A stretch of DNA of 47,748 nucleotides from a bacterium. GTDB lineage: Bacteria; Hydrothermota; UBA3073; JACQXS01. The stretch is from contig JAUVIV010000006.1 of assembly GCA_030592575.1 (NCBI GenBank), forward strand, positions 1 through 47,748. The letters are read 5' to 3'. The translations under genes were made by a program, and so were the position numbers. Below are positions 33,577 to 43,600 of the stretch, one piece after another. Under the pieces are notes generated by a model. It had not been told where the DNA came from, did no database searches, and saw only the letters and a list, made by a program, of their open reading frames with translations. Each line of letters starts with the position of its first letter. Position 1 is the first letter of the stretch.

Positions 33577-34677
33577 ATGCGCAAAGTTTGTTTAATTGTT
33601 TTAGGCTTTTTTCTTTTCGGATGTGCTAGGAAACCTGCGAAAATAGGGGTAATAGTCCCTATTTCTAAAGAGCTTTCTTCTTATGGAGAGATGTGTTTAA
33701 ATGGAATTAAGCTTGCCGTTGAGATTGTAAATGAGAAGGGAGGAATTAAAGGTAGAAAAATAGAACTCATTGTAGAAGATAATAAAGGAGAAAAAACAAC
33801 ATCACAATTCGCAATAGAAAACCTTGATAAAGCAGGAGTAGTGGCTGTAATAGGACCACTCACAACTAAGAATGTAATGTGGATTGGGGAATATGCGGAT
33901 AAGAATGAACTTCCAATTATAACTCCTACCGCCACGGGCATTGAAGCCACAAGGGAAAGAGAATGGGTATGGAGAACTGCATTCACTGACGTATTTCAAG
34001 GAATAACGCTTGCGAAATTTGCGAGCGAAGAATTAAAAGTAAAATCTGCTTGTATTCTTATGAATCCTCAAGATCCCTATTCTACAGGATTATGTGAGAG
34101 CTTCAAAAATGAATTTAAGGTACAGGGAGGTAAAATCTTATTCACAATGATATTTAATGCAGGAGATACGCTTTTTGATAAGCAACTTGAAATTGTGGGA
34201 GGGCAGAATCCTGATTGTATATTTGTACCTGCTTTTTATCCTGAAGCAGGACTTATAATTAGTCAAGCAAGAGATATGGGACTTACACAACCGTTTATTG
34301 GTGGAGATGGTTGGGATTCACCTGAGCTTTCCAAAATTGTTGGTGATAGAATAGGAGTGAATTATTATTCAACGCACTTCTTCTATAATTACGGAGGAAC
34401 AGAAATTCAGGAATTATTGCATCGTTACAGAACCAAATACGAACATGCTCCACAAACTTTTTCTGCTTTGGGTTATGATGCATTGATGGTGATTGAGAAA
34501 TGTTTTGAAGAAGCAGGTGAGATTACAAGAGATGCATTCAAGGATAATATTAAAAAAATAAGTTACTTAGGTGCGACGGGAAGTATAAAGTTTGCTCAAG
34601 CGAAAGATCCTATAAGGAGTTTGATGGTTCTAAAGTTTGAGCCGGGCAATCCTATTGAGATGGTGAAGATGTATTAG
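33577..34677 (+). CDS. LivJ-like substrate-binding lipoprotein of an ABC transporter
   Basis: This is a Leu/Ile/Val-type periplasmic binding protein (type 1 fold). A lipoprotein signal is visible: RKVCLIVLGFFLFGC, with Cys16 in the lipobox LFGC. The mature part begins with KIGVIVPISKELSSYGEMCLNGIKLAVEIVNEKGGIKGRKIELIVEDNKGE, the classical opening of the family, and continues with VIGPLTTKNV, IITPTATGIE, VWRTAFTDVFQGITLAKFA and IGGDGWDSPE. The ligand cannot be told. No livH, livM, livG or livF permease or ATPase gene is adjacent. AAAGGAG precedes the ATG. Confidence 0.88.
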   Translation: MRKVCLIVLGFFLFGCARKPAKIGVIVPISKELSSYGEMCLNGIKLAVEIVNEKGGIKGRKIELIVEDNKGEKTTSQFAIENLDKAGVVAVIGPLTTKNVMWIGEYADKNELPIITPTATGIEATREREWVWRTAFTDVFQGITLAKFASEELKVKSACILMNPQDPYSTGLCESFKNEFKVQGGKILFTMIFNAGDTLFDKQLEIVGGQNPDCIFVPAFYPEAGLIISQARDMGLTQPFIGGDGWDSPELSKIVGDRIGVNYYSTHFFYNYGGTEIQELLHRYRTKYEHAPQTFSALGYDALMVIEKCFEEAGEITRDAFKDNIKKISYLGATGSIKFAQAKDPIRSLMVLKFEPGNPIEMVKMY

Positions 34678-34735
34678 AGGCAAAAGAAGAGGTAGATAGA
34701 AATGATTACCCTCTGCAGTCATAAGATAAATTGAG

Positions 34736-35284
34736 ATGTGGGTTTTGTTGATAATAGCGAGTATCGGATATAAACCGGTAAATATTTCACAAATATTGTT
34801 AAGTGAAATTAAACCCCAGACGGAGCATATTTATTTGTCAGATTCAAATAACGACACAGTTTCACAAAACTGTTCTTGGATGTTGACTGAACCATTGGGT
34901 GGTGCTGTAGGAGGAATAGCTGGAGGATGTGTTTTAGGAATAGTTGGAGGAATAAGTTGCTATTTGTTGGGAAAGATAGTAACTGATGAAGATTTTACCG
35001 GTTGGGGGATTGAAATAGGAAGTTTTGGAGGATACTTGGTTGGAGTGCCTTTAGGAATATATTATACTGGAAAGTGGTTAGAAAAAGAAAAAGGGCATTT
35101 CAAAAGTGCATTTATAGGATCTGCTGCAGGAAGTATAGTAAGTGCAATTCTTTTTTATGCAAGTATAGAGCTTTTTTGTTATGAGGAGATGCCTAATCCT
35201 TATCTAATACTGTCTATTCCTTTTATGCCTATAATAGGAAGTATGATTGGCTATCGTTTAGGCTTATTAAAGAAAAAACAATAA
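34736..35284 (+). CDS. Glycine-zipper membrane protein, copy 1 of a duplicated module
   Basis: Not a named family. The 182 residues start with a hydrophobic, signal-like peptide (MWVLLIIASIGYKPV). A middle part is rich in glycine zippers: GGAVGGIAGGCVLGIVGGISCYLLGK and GSFGGYLVGVPLGIYYTGKW. GSAAGSIVSAILFYASIEL and GSMIGYRLGLLKKKQ follow toward the end. The GxxxG spacing suggests membrane-inserted helices. The first 36 codons are nearly identical to those of the second copy at 35548 (seven base differences, six synonymous), but the rest has diverged. It is followed by a truncated metallophosphoesterase at 35294. Confidence 0.65.
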   Translation: MWVLLIIASIGYKPVNISQILLSEIKPQTEHIYLSDSNNDTVSQNCSWMLTEPLGGAVGGIAGGCVLGIVGGISCYLLGKIVTDEDFTGWGIEIGSFGGYLVGVPLGIYYTGKWLEKEKGHFKSAFIGSAAGSIVSAILFYASIELFCYEEMPNPYLILSIPFMPIIGSMIGYRLGLLKKKQ

Positions 35285-35293
35285 GGAAAAATC

Positions 35294-35539
35294 GTGAAAT
35301 GTTTTAAGTCTACTATTTTAAGAGTTATTGGTGTAATATCTATTATTTGGATAGTATTTTGTCCAAAGGTTGGAGGGGAGAAATGGTTTGTAGGGAGTCG
35401 TTTTAATATAGGAAGCGGAATAAAATGTAAACCTTATTATCACAAAATAAGTAGTGATCAAAATGAAATATCCTGGTCATTTGTAGCGATTACTGACCCT
35501 CATACGACTTTTTGGAGATTAGATAAAGCGATTGCGTAA
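35294..35539 (+). pseudogene. Truncated copy of the metallophosphoesterase gene (first 81 codons)
   Basis: The product (GTG start at 35294) matches the N-terminus of the full gene at 36090: signal peptide, then an Ile/Gly-rich stretch, CKPYYHKISSDQNEISWSFVAITDPHTT against CPYECKTSDDQNTVSWSFVAIADIHKT in the full copy. It stops at 35537 after the first metal-binding motif, so it has no catalytic part. The next gene, the second glycine-zipper copy, starts eight bases later, as if a deletion removed the rest. It could still be made as a short secreted peptide, but there is no sign that it is functional. Confidence 0.75.
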
Positions 35540-35547
35540 ATAAAATT

Positions 35548-36072
35548 ATGTGGATTTTGTTAATAATAGCAAGTATCGGTTATAAACCGGTAAATATTTC
35601 ACAAATACTGTTAAGTGAGATTAAACCCCAGACAGAGCATATTTATTTGTCAGATAATGATATAGTTTCTACAATCCAGCACTCAGCAAATCGTTCGTGG
35701 ATGTTAACTGAGCCATTAGGTGGATATATTGGAGGTGGACTTGGTGCAGGTGTGGGAATAGGATTGGCTCTCTTATATTATGTAATCTGCGATATGGATG
35801 CAATAATATATGCAAATCCAGATGTATATTACTATGGAGAAAAAGTAATGAGAGCATCATATACAATTGGAAGTGGAATAGGAATTTGGCTTACTGGAAA
35901 ATATATAGAGAAAGAAGAGGGTTCTATTTGGGTAGCAATAGCAGGAAGTGTTATTGGTTTTTATCTTAGTTGGCAAATAATATACCCAGAAGATCCTATG
36001 GCGCTTCAAGCTATAGCAATAGGTCCCTTATGTGGTGTAATAAGTTATCGTTTAAGTATTAAAAATAAATAA
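35548..36072 (+). CDS. Glycine-zipper membrane protein, copy 2 of a duplicated module
   Basis: This 174-residue paralog of the protein at 34736 shares MWILLIIASIGYKPVNISQ at the N-terminus and the WMLTEPLGG junction. Its glycine zipper is shorter: GGYIGGGLGAGVGIGLALLYY, then TIGSGIGIWLTGKYIEKEEGSIWVAIAGSVIGFYL. It has the same end YRLSIKNK as the YRLGLLKKKQ of copy 1. Function is unknown. It lies 17 bases upstream of the intact metallophosphoesterase, and a copy of the same pair precedes it, so the two proteins are probably partners. Confidence is high that it is coding and low for any role. Confidence 0.65.
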   Translation: MWILLIIASIGYKPVNISQILLSEIKPQTEHIYLSDNDIVSTIQHSANRSWMLTEPLGGYIGGGLGAGVGIGLALLYYVICDMDAIIYANPDVYYYGEKVMRASYTIGSGIGIWLTGKYIEKEEGSIWVAIAGSVIGFYLSWQIIYPEDPMALQAIAIGPLCGVISYRLSIKNK

Positions 36073-36089
36073 AAAAAGAAGGAAGACTT

Positions 36090-39000
36090 ATGCGAAAAAG
36101 CATTGTATTTTTGTCAGTTTTTCTTATATTTATTAGTAGTATAGGATTAGTCCAAATCTATGCGGGACAAAGATGGAAACCAAGACATGACTTAGAATTT
36201 TGTATTGGAGACGGGATAATAGGTTGTCCTTATGAATGTAAAACCAGTGACGACCAAAATACAGTTTCTTGGTCATTTGTAGCGATTGCAGATATACATA
36301 AAACTGCTGGTAAATTGGGTAAGGTATTACGGTGGGTAAGGGACAATAGAAATGCTTATAATATAAAATTTGTGATATTGCCAGGTGATATCGGAGACAA
36401 AGGGCATGGAGGAATTTCTAAAGAATGGGTGGTTGAAAAGTGGAACGAAGGTTACAATTCAACAGAAATTCATAGTGCGGCTCTTTATTTTTCTACTTAT
36501 CCAGTTGCACCTTTTTCTATAAGAGATACTTTGGAGATGTATTTGAAACCTTGTAATATTCCATGGATCCCCGTTATGGGTAATCATGATGTGATTTGGG
36601 AGAAGTATGATTCGGATGAAAAATCTCCCATGGATTTGGATTATAATTACTCTTGTGAAGATAGCTTTTACAAGTATTTCAAAGATTATCCCAAGTCAAA
36701 TACAATGTATCAAGCTACTTGTGATGGAAAAACTTATAGTTTTACTAATGGGTATCTTAAAATTTCAGATTGGCGTACTCATGATTGGTATATAATGTGG
36801 TTAGATTTTTGTAGCAGAGAAACAGGTTGGGCATCAATTTATGATTGGAAAGGAGGTACTTACCGATATATGCAGAATACTTTGGCAAGTATAAAAAAAA
36901 GGACCTCTTCGTTAGATCAGATTATTATGTTTAACCATCATCCTATAACGCAAAATCCCTTCTGTAGTTCTTTCAGCACTCACGAGTACCTTGCACTTGG
37001 AGATGCTCTTGGTGATTATCAAAATTGGGTTGGTGCTTGGTTTAGTGGTCACCTTCATAAATGTCTGGAATGGGATATACAAGATTATAAGAGTTGGGGA
37101 TGGGGTATATTTCGAATTTATGGATGGAGAACGATATGTAAAAATTATATATTAGATGACTTAAAAGGAGATTCTCCATCATTTTCTTTAGTTAAAATTA
37201 TGTATAAGCGATATACTGGTGGTGGTGGCGATGGTAGGCGTGAATGTCCTTATGTTTATGTTTGGGATGGAACTCAATTTCGTAAAGATAATTCAGTTAT
37301 CCCGGCGTCCAGAATCGGATGGACAAGACAAGACTCATATAAACTGGAAGTGCCTTTGCAACCTAAAAATGAGTGTTATGTATTGAGAATTAAAGAAGAT
37401 GGAAGTATGATTAATTATTTTGATGCGGTTAAGCTTATTGCTGTTGATCATCCTGATAATACTATAATTGGAACAGATGTTTCTGGAGGAATAATACATC
37501 ATGCCATGATGCCATTGTTACCTGCGAGCTGTGTAAATAAAGCAGGAGAAAATATATTGCCTTTGATAGCAAATGATGACGGTGTTTATTTTGAACTTCT
37601 CTCTGGAGACTATCTTGAAGTAGATTTTGGAGATGTGCCGGATAGTGGATGGGCTGGAATAATGGTGGGACCAAAAGATCTTGATGGTGGGCCAACTCCT
37701 GAAACTATTGAGGTATGGACTAGTGATTGGGGGAAAAGTTCTACATCACAACCTGAAACACTTGGTCTTATTTTCCCGAGAGGAGAACCTTCGTTTAAAT
37801 TTGTGAACCTTGCAGGGTATAGAAAAGATAAGTTTAAAATACTTCCATTGGAAGGTATGGTTGACTCTCTGGGTAACTCGCTTCCCGCTACAATAGGCCA
37901 AATTGCTTATTTTACGCCTGCATCAAGCGAGTCTATTGAGGTAAATGATTGCTATTTAATAAATGCAACTTATTATGATAATGTTGGAGGTACAAGGGAT
38001 GTAACAGATAAACTTTCCGAGCTTGACCTTATACGAACAGATTTCAAAGCTGGAGAATACATAGAATTTACATTTGCTCCTCCTGATTCGCCTGTCGGGT
38101 TATCTATTAAGCCGGGATATAAAAGAGATTTTATATTAGTTTCTACGGGGAAGTACGTTCCATATATTCCGCAATACTCATGGAGAGTCAAACTCGTGGC
38201 AAATTCCGATTTTGGTAACGATACCCTAAATTATGCTGGGGTAGAATATGTTGCTACAAATGAGTTTGATGCAGGATACGACATACCTGAACCTTCTACA
38301 TCACCTTCACCTTATCTGCAACTTTACTTTCCACATCTGGAGTGGGAGGATTCTGTAGATAAGTTCTCTCAAGATATAAGATATGCTGCTGACCTTTCGG
38401 ATTCTACAATGGTATTTGAGTTTGAAGTTACTACTGACCAGAACAATAAAGATATTACCTTGAATACTACACCATTGGATGTGCCTGAAGAATATGGCAT
38501 CTATCTTCTTGATATTGAAAATAATCACCTACAGGATATGAGAATTAATCCCGAATATACTTATAACTCCGGAGCAGGTGGAGTGCATAAGTTCCAATTA
38601 AAAATAGGATTACCTACATTTTCAGGTCATGTAACAGAAAGTATTATATGGAACTGGAATAAGAAACTACTCATTACAGGTGATGTTTGGGTAGATTCCT
38701 CTGTTACGCTCACGATTGATCCTGTAGTAACGGTGTATTTTACACCTCAAGATGATCGGAATAGTGGGCAGGATAATACTGTTCCGGAACTTGAAGTATA
38801 TGGTACTCTGATTGCTGATTCTGCTCAATTTATAATAAGTAGCGAAAACGGAAAACAGTACTGGCGAGTAGAAACCTTCGGTTCGGAAGCAAGAGCTACA
38901 TTTACAGATTGTTCCATAGGTCATGAAGGCGATTTGCTATTTTGCTCCAATACTGAGCCAAAGTCTCCAGAAATCAATAAAGAAAAACTTGTATATACTG

Positions 39001-39290
39001 ATAATACAGATAAAACAGGATTGCCGAAAGTTTTCAAGTTTTCACAAAATAAACCGAATCCATTTTTAAAGTCCACGAGCATTAAGTATCAGTTACCGAC
39101 AAAGAGCAAAGTATCCTTAAAGATTTATGATGTAACAGGGAGATGTGTAAAGATACTTATAGATGATGAAAAGAATATTGGATATTACAAAGTCAAGTGG
39201 GATGGAGAAGAATTCTCAACCGGTATCTATTTTGCGAAGTTTGTGGCAGGCGATTACAAATCAACGAAGAAGTTAATTTTAATGAAGTAA
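36090..39290 (+). CDS. Secreted metallophosphoesterase with T9SS C-terminal sorting domain
   Basis: A signal peptide (about residues 1-26, ending IYAG) precedes a calcineurin-like phosphoesterase domain with all metal-binding motifs: Asp68-Ile-His70, Gly99-Asp100, GNHD at 164-167, the His pair in FNHHP (283-284), and GHLH at 320-323. Around 385 comes a segment with RRECPYVYVWDGTQF, then beta-rich modules. The last 80 residues (QNKPNPFLKSTSIKYQLP, VSLKIYDVTGR, WDGEEFSTGIYFAKFVAGDY, TKKLILMK) are a type A T9SS sorting domain. The enzyme should therefore be exported across the outer membrane and released or anchored. The natural substrate (nucleotide, phosphodiester or phospholipid) is not known. 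It is the intact member of the duplicated module. Confidence 0.85.
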   Translation: MRKSIVFLSVFLIFISSIGLVQIYAGQRWKPRHDLEFCIGDGIIGCPYECKTSDDQNTVSWSFVAIADIHKTAGKLGKVLRWVRDNRNAYNIKFVILPGDIGDKGHGGISKEWVVEKWNEGYNSTEIHSAALYFSTYPVAPFSIRDTLEMYLKPCNIPWIPVMGNHDVIWEKYDSDEKSPMDLDYNYSCEDSFYKYFKDYPKSNTMYQATCDGKTYSFTNGYLKISDWRTHDWYIMWLDFCSRETGWASIYDWKGGTYRYMQNTLASIKKRTSSLDQIIMFNHHPITQNPFCSSFSTHEYLALGDALGDYQNWVGAWFSGHLHKCLEWDIQDYKSWGWGIFRIYGWRTICKNYILDDLKGDSPSFSLVKIMYKRYTGGGGDGRRECPYVYVWDGTQFRKDNSVIPASRIGWTRQDSYKLEVPLQPKNECYVLRIKEDGSMINYFDAVKLIAVDHPDNTIIGTDVSGGIIHHAMMPLLPASCVNKAGENILPLIANDDGVYFELLSGDYLEVDFGDVPDSGWAGIMVGPKDLDGGPTPETIEVWTSDWGKSSTSQPETLGLIFPRGEPSFKFVNLAGYRKDKFKILPLEGMVDSLGNSLPATIGQIAYFTPASSESIEVNDCYLINATYYDNVGGTRDVTDKLSELDLIRTDFKAGEYIEFTFAPPDSPVGLSIKPGYKRDFILVSTGKYVPYIPQYSWRVKLVANSDFGNDTLNYAGVEYVATNEFDAGYDIPEPSTSPSPYLQLYFPHLEWEDSVDKFSQDIRYAADLSDSTMVFEFEVTTDQNNKDITLNTTPLDVPEEYGIYLLDIENNHLQDMRINPEYTYNSGAGGVHKFQLKIGLPTFSGHVTESIIWNWNKKLLITGDVWVDSSVTLTIDPVVTVYFTPQDDRNSGQDNTVPELEVYGTLIADSAQFIISSENGKQYWRVETFGSEARATFTDCSIGHEGDLLFCSNTEPKSPEINKEKLVYTDNTDKTGLPKVFKFSQNKPNPFLKSTSIKYQLPTKSKVSLKIYDVTGRCVKILIDDEKNIGYYKVKWDGEEFSTGIYFAKFVAGDYKSTKKLILMK

Positions 39291-39316
39291 CAATTTTTAA
39301 AAAAAGAGGAGGTAGA

Positions 39317-39748
39317 ATGTATAGATCAATTTTTCTGATTCCTTTCCTGATTTTGGGACTTTCATGTGCCCAAAGAGGAGCGGATAGAGTGGATGAAGAA
39401 CTTCCTGTTGATACACTATTTATTACAGAAGTTCCTGCTGAAGTAGAGACTGTTTATGTTAAAACAATTGAAACGGTGGTAGAGACTTTAAGAGTAGTGG
39501 AAACGATATCCTCAGAGGTAAGGGATGGAATGTTTAAAGTTCAGGTAGGAGCTTTCGAGAACAAAAAGTATGCGGATGATGTTTATGACTTGCTAAAAGG
39601 TGAATACGGAAAGCTTGTTTATGTTGAAAATATACCCCCTTACTGGAAAGTCAGATTTGGACCTTATAAAGATTTACAGAAGGCAATTGCACTTAAAGAT
39701 TGTATGCGAGACAAGGGATATGTTGATGCATGGATAGTTTCTAAATAA
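39317..39748 (+). CDS. SPOR-domain lipoprotein
   Basis: The start is the ATG at 39317, which follows GAGGAGG at 6 bases; an upstream ATG in the same frame lies inside the phosphoesterase gene. The lipoprotein signal MYRSIFLIPFLILGLSC has Cys17 in the lipobox. An acidic linker (about 20-75) follows, with a repetitive Val/Thr/Glu stretch (VETVYVKTIETVVETLRVVET). The SPOR domain (about 70-143) has FKVQVGAFENKKYADDVYDLL and YWKVRFGPYKDLQKAIALKD. SPOR domains bind denuded septal glycan, so a division-linked envelope role is likely. It is not adjacent to division genes. Confidence 0.85.
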   Translation: MYRSIFLIPFLILGLSCAQRGADRVDEELPVDTLFITEVPAEVETVYVKTIETVVETLRVVETISSEVRDGMFKVQVGAFENKKYADDVYDLLKGEYGKLVYVENIPPYWKVRFGPYKDLQKAIALKDCMRDKGYVDAWIVSK

Positions 39749-39754
39749 ATCGTT

Positions 39755-40378
39755 TTGAATAGTGAATTGAAGCATATTGTAATAGCTACGGGGAATTCAG
39801 ATAAGTTTAAGGAAATTAAAGCAATCTTATCTGACCTTCCGATAAGCTTCTTGGATTTGAAAGGTGTTTCTTTGCCGGAAGAAATCGGAGAAACTCTTGT
39901 TGAAAACGCAATAGATAAAGCAGAAGCAGGAGTTAAGCTTACAAACAAGGTTTCCGTTGCAGATGATACCGGATTGGAAGTAGATGTATTGCAGGGTTCA
40001 CCTGGAGTTTATTCGGCTCGTTTTGCCGGACCTGATGGAAGTTACGAAGCTAATAGGACAAAGCTTTTAGCTCTTTTAAATAATTTGCCTGTAGAACAAA
40101 GAAAAGCAAGATTCAGGTGTATAGTTGCTATTGCAGGAATACCTGAAGAGAAAACTCAAGTATTTGAAGGTAAGGTTGAGGGTTATATAACTCAAGAAGA
40201 AAAAGGAACTTATGGATTCGGATATGATTCAATATTTTTTATCCCAAAACTCGGAAAAACATTTGCAGAGATATCACCTTGCCTTAAAAATGAAATTTCT
40301 CATAGAACACTTGCTCTTTTAAAGCTTAAAGAATACCTTGCAGAGAAAATTATAGATGATAAAGAAATGTCATGCTGA
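39755..40378 (+). CDS. rdgB: XTP/dITP diphosphatase (RdgB/HAM1 family)
   Basis: RdgB hydrolyses deaminated purine triphosphates (XTP, dITP, ITP) to monophosphates and pyrophosphate, keeping them out of DNA and RNA. Motifs: HIVIATGNSDKFKEIKAIL at the start, LPEEIGETLVENAIDKAEAGVKLTNKVSVADDTGLEVDVLQGSPGVYSARFAG in the usual order, and GYDSIFFIP with FAEISPCLKNEISHRTLAL near the end. The start is TTG at 39755 or, more like the family, TTG at 39767; no ATG is available and neither start has a good ribosome binding site. The final codons (K-E-M-S-C) and the stop lie within an inverted repeat. Confidence 0.92.
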   Translation: MNSELKHIVIATGNSDKFKEIKAILSDLPISFLDLKGVSLPEEIGETLVENAIDKAEAGVKLTNKVSVADDTGLEVDVLQGSPGVYSARFAGPDGSYEANRTKLLALLNNLPVEQRKARFRCIVAIAGIPEEKTQVFEGKVEGYITQEEKGTYGFGYDSIFFIPKLGKTFAEISPCLKNEISHRTLALLKLKEYLAEKIIDDKEMSC

Positions 40379-40430
40379 ATGAAGTGAAGCATCTTAAATT
40401 AAAGAGATTCTTCGTTTTGCTCAGAATGAC
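40369..40430 (+). repeat. Dispersed-type inverted repeat reaching into the end of rdgB
   Basis: Two 27-base arms, 40369-40395 and 40404-40430, are inverted copies with 19 of 27 matches and an 8-base loop. The second arm contains the string GATTCTTCG...CTCAGAATGAC, which I recall as part of a widespread dispersed bacterial repeat. The first arm starts inside the last codons of rdgB and contains its stop codon. The transcript would form a long hairpin just before tRNA-Pro. Confidence 0.6.
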
Positions 40431-40473
40431 AACCAAAATTTGTATTTTAAATTTTGATTTTTGAGTTTTTTCA

Positions 40474-40547
40474 CGGGGAGTGGCGCAGTCTGGTAGCGTA
40501 CATGGTTTGGGACCATGGGGTCGCTGGTTCGAATCCAGTCTCCCCGA
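40474..40547 (+). tRNA. tRNA-Pro, anticodon TGG
   Basis: The acceptor arm pairs CGGGGAG with CTCCCCG, the anticodon stem CATGG/CCATG encloses TTTGGGA (anticodon TGG), and the T loop TTCGAAT lies on CTGG/CCAG with the fifth pair adjacent. The discriminator is A and CCA is not encoded. A large restriction-modification gene with a different look starts about 100 bases downstream. Confidence 0.95.
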
Positions 40548-40649
40548 GAAAAAATAAATTCACTGTTTCTAAGTTAGAGTCGCTTGTCAATCTATTTGAG
40601 AAACAAAAATACCAAATAAAACAAAATTAATTTTTGGTTGAACTTAATA

Positions 40650-43600
40650 ATGTACAAGAAGCTCATACAAAAATTAGGATTCTCTCCTAAAGAAAATACA
40701 TCAGGAATATATCAGAAAAAATATACTGATTGTGAAGACTATAGTATTGAAATAGATTTTGAAAAAGAAAAAATAAATTTTGGTAATAAAATAAAAGCCG
40801 AAAGTAAAACCACTCAAAACTTTTCACAAGCTGAAAACTGGGTAGTTTTAGAATGCGTAAACCGATTATTAGAAAAAGGGTATAAACCCGAAGATATTAC
40901 TCTTGAAAAAACGTTTCCATCAGGACACGGACATTCTGGCAGATTAGATATTTTTATTAAAAAACAAGGTCGAGCATTTTTAATGATAGAGTGTAAGACT
41001 CTTGGGAAGGAATTTGACAAGGAACTTAAAAACATTAATAAAAACGGAGGACAACTTTTTACTTATTTTAAAAATGACACCAATACTCAATACTTAATGT
41101 TATATGCTTCTCAACTATTTAATGACAAGTTTGATTATAAATGCGAAATTATAAAAGTAGAGGAACATTACCGAAGTGCAGGTAATGTTGAAGACATTTT
41201 TGACAGGTGGAATAAAGTTACCAATCAAAATGGTATTTTTGAAGATTGGGTAAGTGCATATAATTTTGAAAATAAACTTCTTATAAAAAGAAAATTAAAA
41301 TCATTAAAAGAGACGGATAGTAGTTTTATTTTTCATGAATTTCTATCTATACTACGTAAACATTCTGTTTCTGATAAACCCAATGCTTTTAATAAAATTT
41401 TCAACTTATTTCTTGCTAAAATATACGATGAGAAAAAAAGAGATAACGATGAACTGGAGTTTCAATGTAAAGAAAAAAGCGACGATGATGTTTCTTTTCA
41501 AATCAGGCTTATCAATCTTTACCAGAAAGGAATGCTTGAGTTTTTAAGAAAAGAAGTAGAAGGCATTCACGATGATGATTTTAATTACAAAAATGATGAA
41601 GAACTTCGCAAAAAAAAGAAGAAATGGCTTAAATTCAACAATGTTTTTGCTATAAAAGAAGTGATAGATGATGAATCTTTTGACGATAATGCAAGGGTGC
41701 TGAAAGAGGTGGTAGAATTGCTGTATAAATACAAAATTCGCTATCCGCGAAAGCAACAACATTTAAGCGATTTTTTTGAACGATTACTTACTACTGGACT
41801 TAAACAAGAGGCAGGGCAATATTTTAGTCCACCGCCTATCACAAGATTTATTGTAAAATCTATTCCTGTTAAAGAAGCAATTATTAAAGAGCTGAACACC
41901 CCGACACCAAAGTTACCTGCGGTAATTGATTATGCGGTAGGGAGCGGGCATTTCATCACCGAAATGATGGAAGAATATCAAAATATTATTGACGATATTG
42001 AAATAAGCAACTTTTATGATGATGCAATAAAAAAGGTAAATTCGTGGCGTATAGACCAATATAGTTGGGCATCAAAATATATTTACGGTATTGAGAAAGA
42101 TTATAGATTGGTAAAAGTAGCTAAGGTTGGATGTTATTTTTATGGCGATGGATTAGCACAAATTATTCATGGCGATGGATTAGATAGTTTTAAAAATTCA
42201 AATAGCTATATTGGATTGTTGAAACAAAAAACAGAAGAAACAGATAATACGAAGTTTTCATTTGTAGTATCTAATCCACCATATTCGATTTCTACTTTTA
42301 AAGGAGATTTGAAAAATAAAAATGCAGATAAAGATTTTGAACTATATAAATATCTTACCGATAGAAGTTCCGAAATAGAATGCCTGTTTATTGAACGCAC
42401 CAAACAATTGCTTAAAACAGATGGTTTAGCCGGAATTATTTTGCCAAGTAGTATTTTGAGTAACATCGGTATTTACACAAAAGCACGAGAAATTATTTTA
42501 CAATATTTCGAGATTATTGCTATTACCCAACTTGGCTCAAATACTTTTATGGCTACCGGAACCAATACAGTTATTTTATTTTTAAGACGTAGAAATAATG
42601 CAGATGCAATAAATATTAAAACTGCTGTCGATAAATTTTTTGTAACCTTGCAAGACGCAACTGTGAACAGCATTGAAAAACCTGTACGTAAATACATTAC
42701 GCATGTATGGGAGGGAATTGCTTTTGATGACTATGCTACTTTGTTAAAGAAACAACCGAATGAAGCAATACAACAACACGAAATTTATAAGGAGTACCAA
42801 AAGAAAATAAAAGCTAAAAACGAAAAAGAAAAATGGAATGCTATTATTGAATTAGAACAAGAAAAGTTATTCTATTTTATATTGGCTTATCCTCAAAAAC
42901 TTGTTTTAGTAAAAACAGGAGAGAAAAAAGCTGAAAAGCAATTTTTGGGTTACGAATTTAGTAACCGTAGAGGCAGCGAAGGCATACATCCAATACAAAG
43001 AGGCAAAAGCATAGACGATTGCACCCAACTTTTTGATGCAACAGTTTTTGACAACCCCCAAAAAGCAAGTACTTATATTTATAAAGCATTTAAAGGCGAT
43101 TTTAATTTTCCTATTGATGAAAGTTTACAAAAAAACATAACAAGAGTAAATTTGGTAGATATGCTCACTTTTAACCGGATAGACTTTGAAAAAAATATTT
43201 CTACTTCGGTTAGAAAAAAAATGGAAATTGAGAGTAAATGGGAAGAACAAAAATTATCTGAATTACTTTTTGATTTAGAAAGTGGGAAACGACCAAAAGG
43301 AGGAGTTGGAGAATATCAAGATGGAATACCAAGTTTGGGTGGTGAGCATATTGATTTAAATGGAAAAATTAAAGTTACTAAAGATAATTTAAAGTTTGTA
43401 CCAACAGAATTTTATAAAAAATCAAAACAAGGAAAGTTAAAAGATTTAGATGTCTTAATTTGTAAAGATGGTGCATTAACCGGAAAAATAGCATTATTTA
43501 GAAAAAATGAAATTGATTATGAAAAATCAATGATAAATGAACATATTTTTCTTTTAAGAGCTAATGAATTAAGCTTACAACAATATTTATTCAATATACT

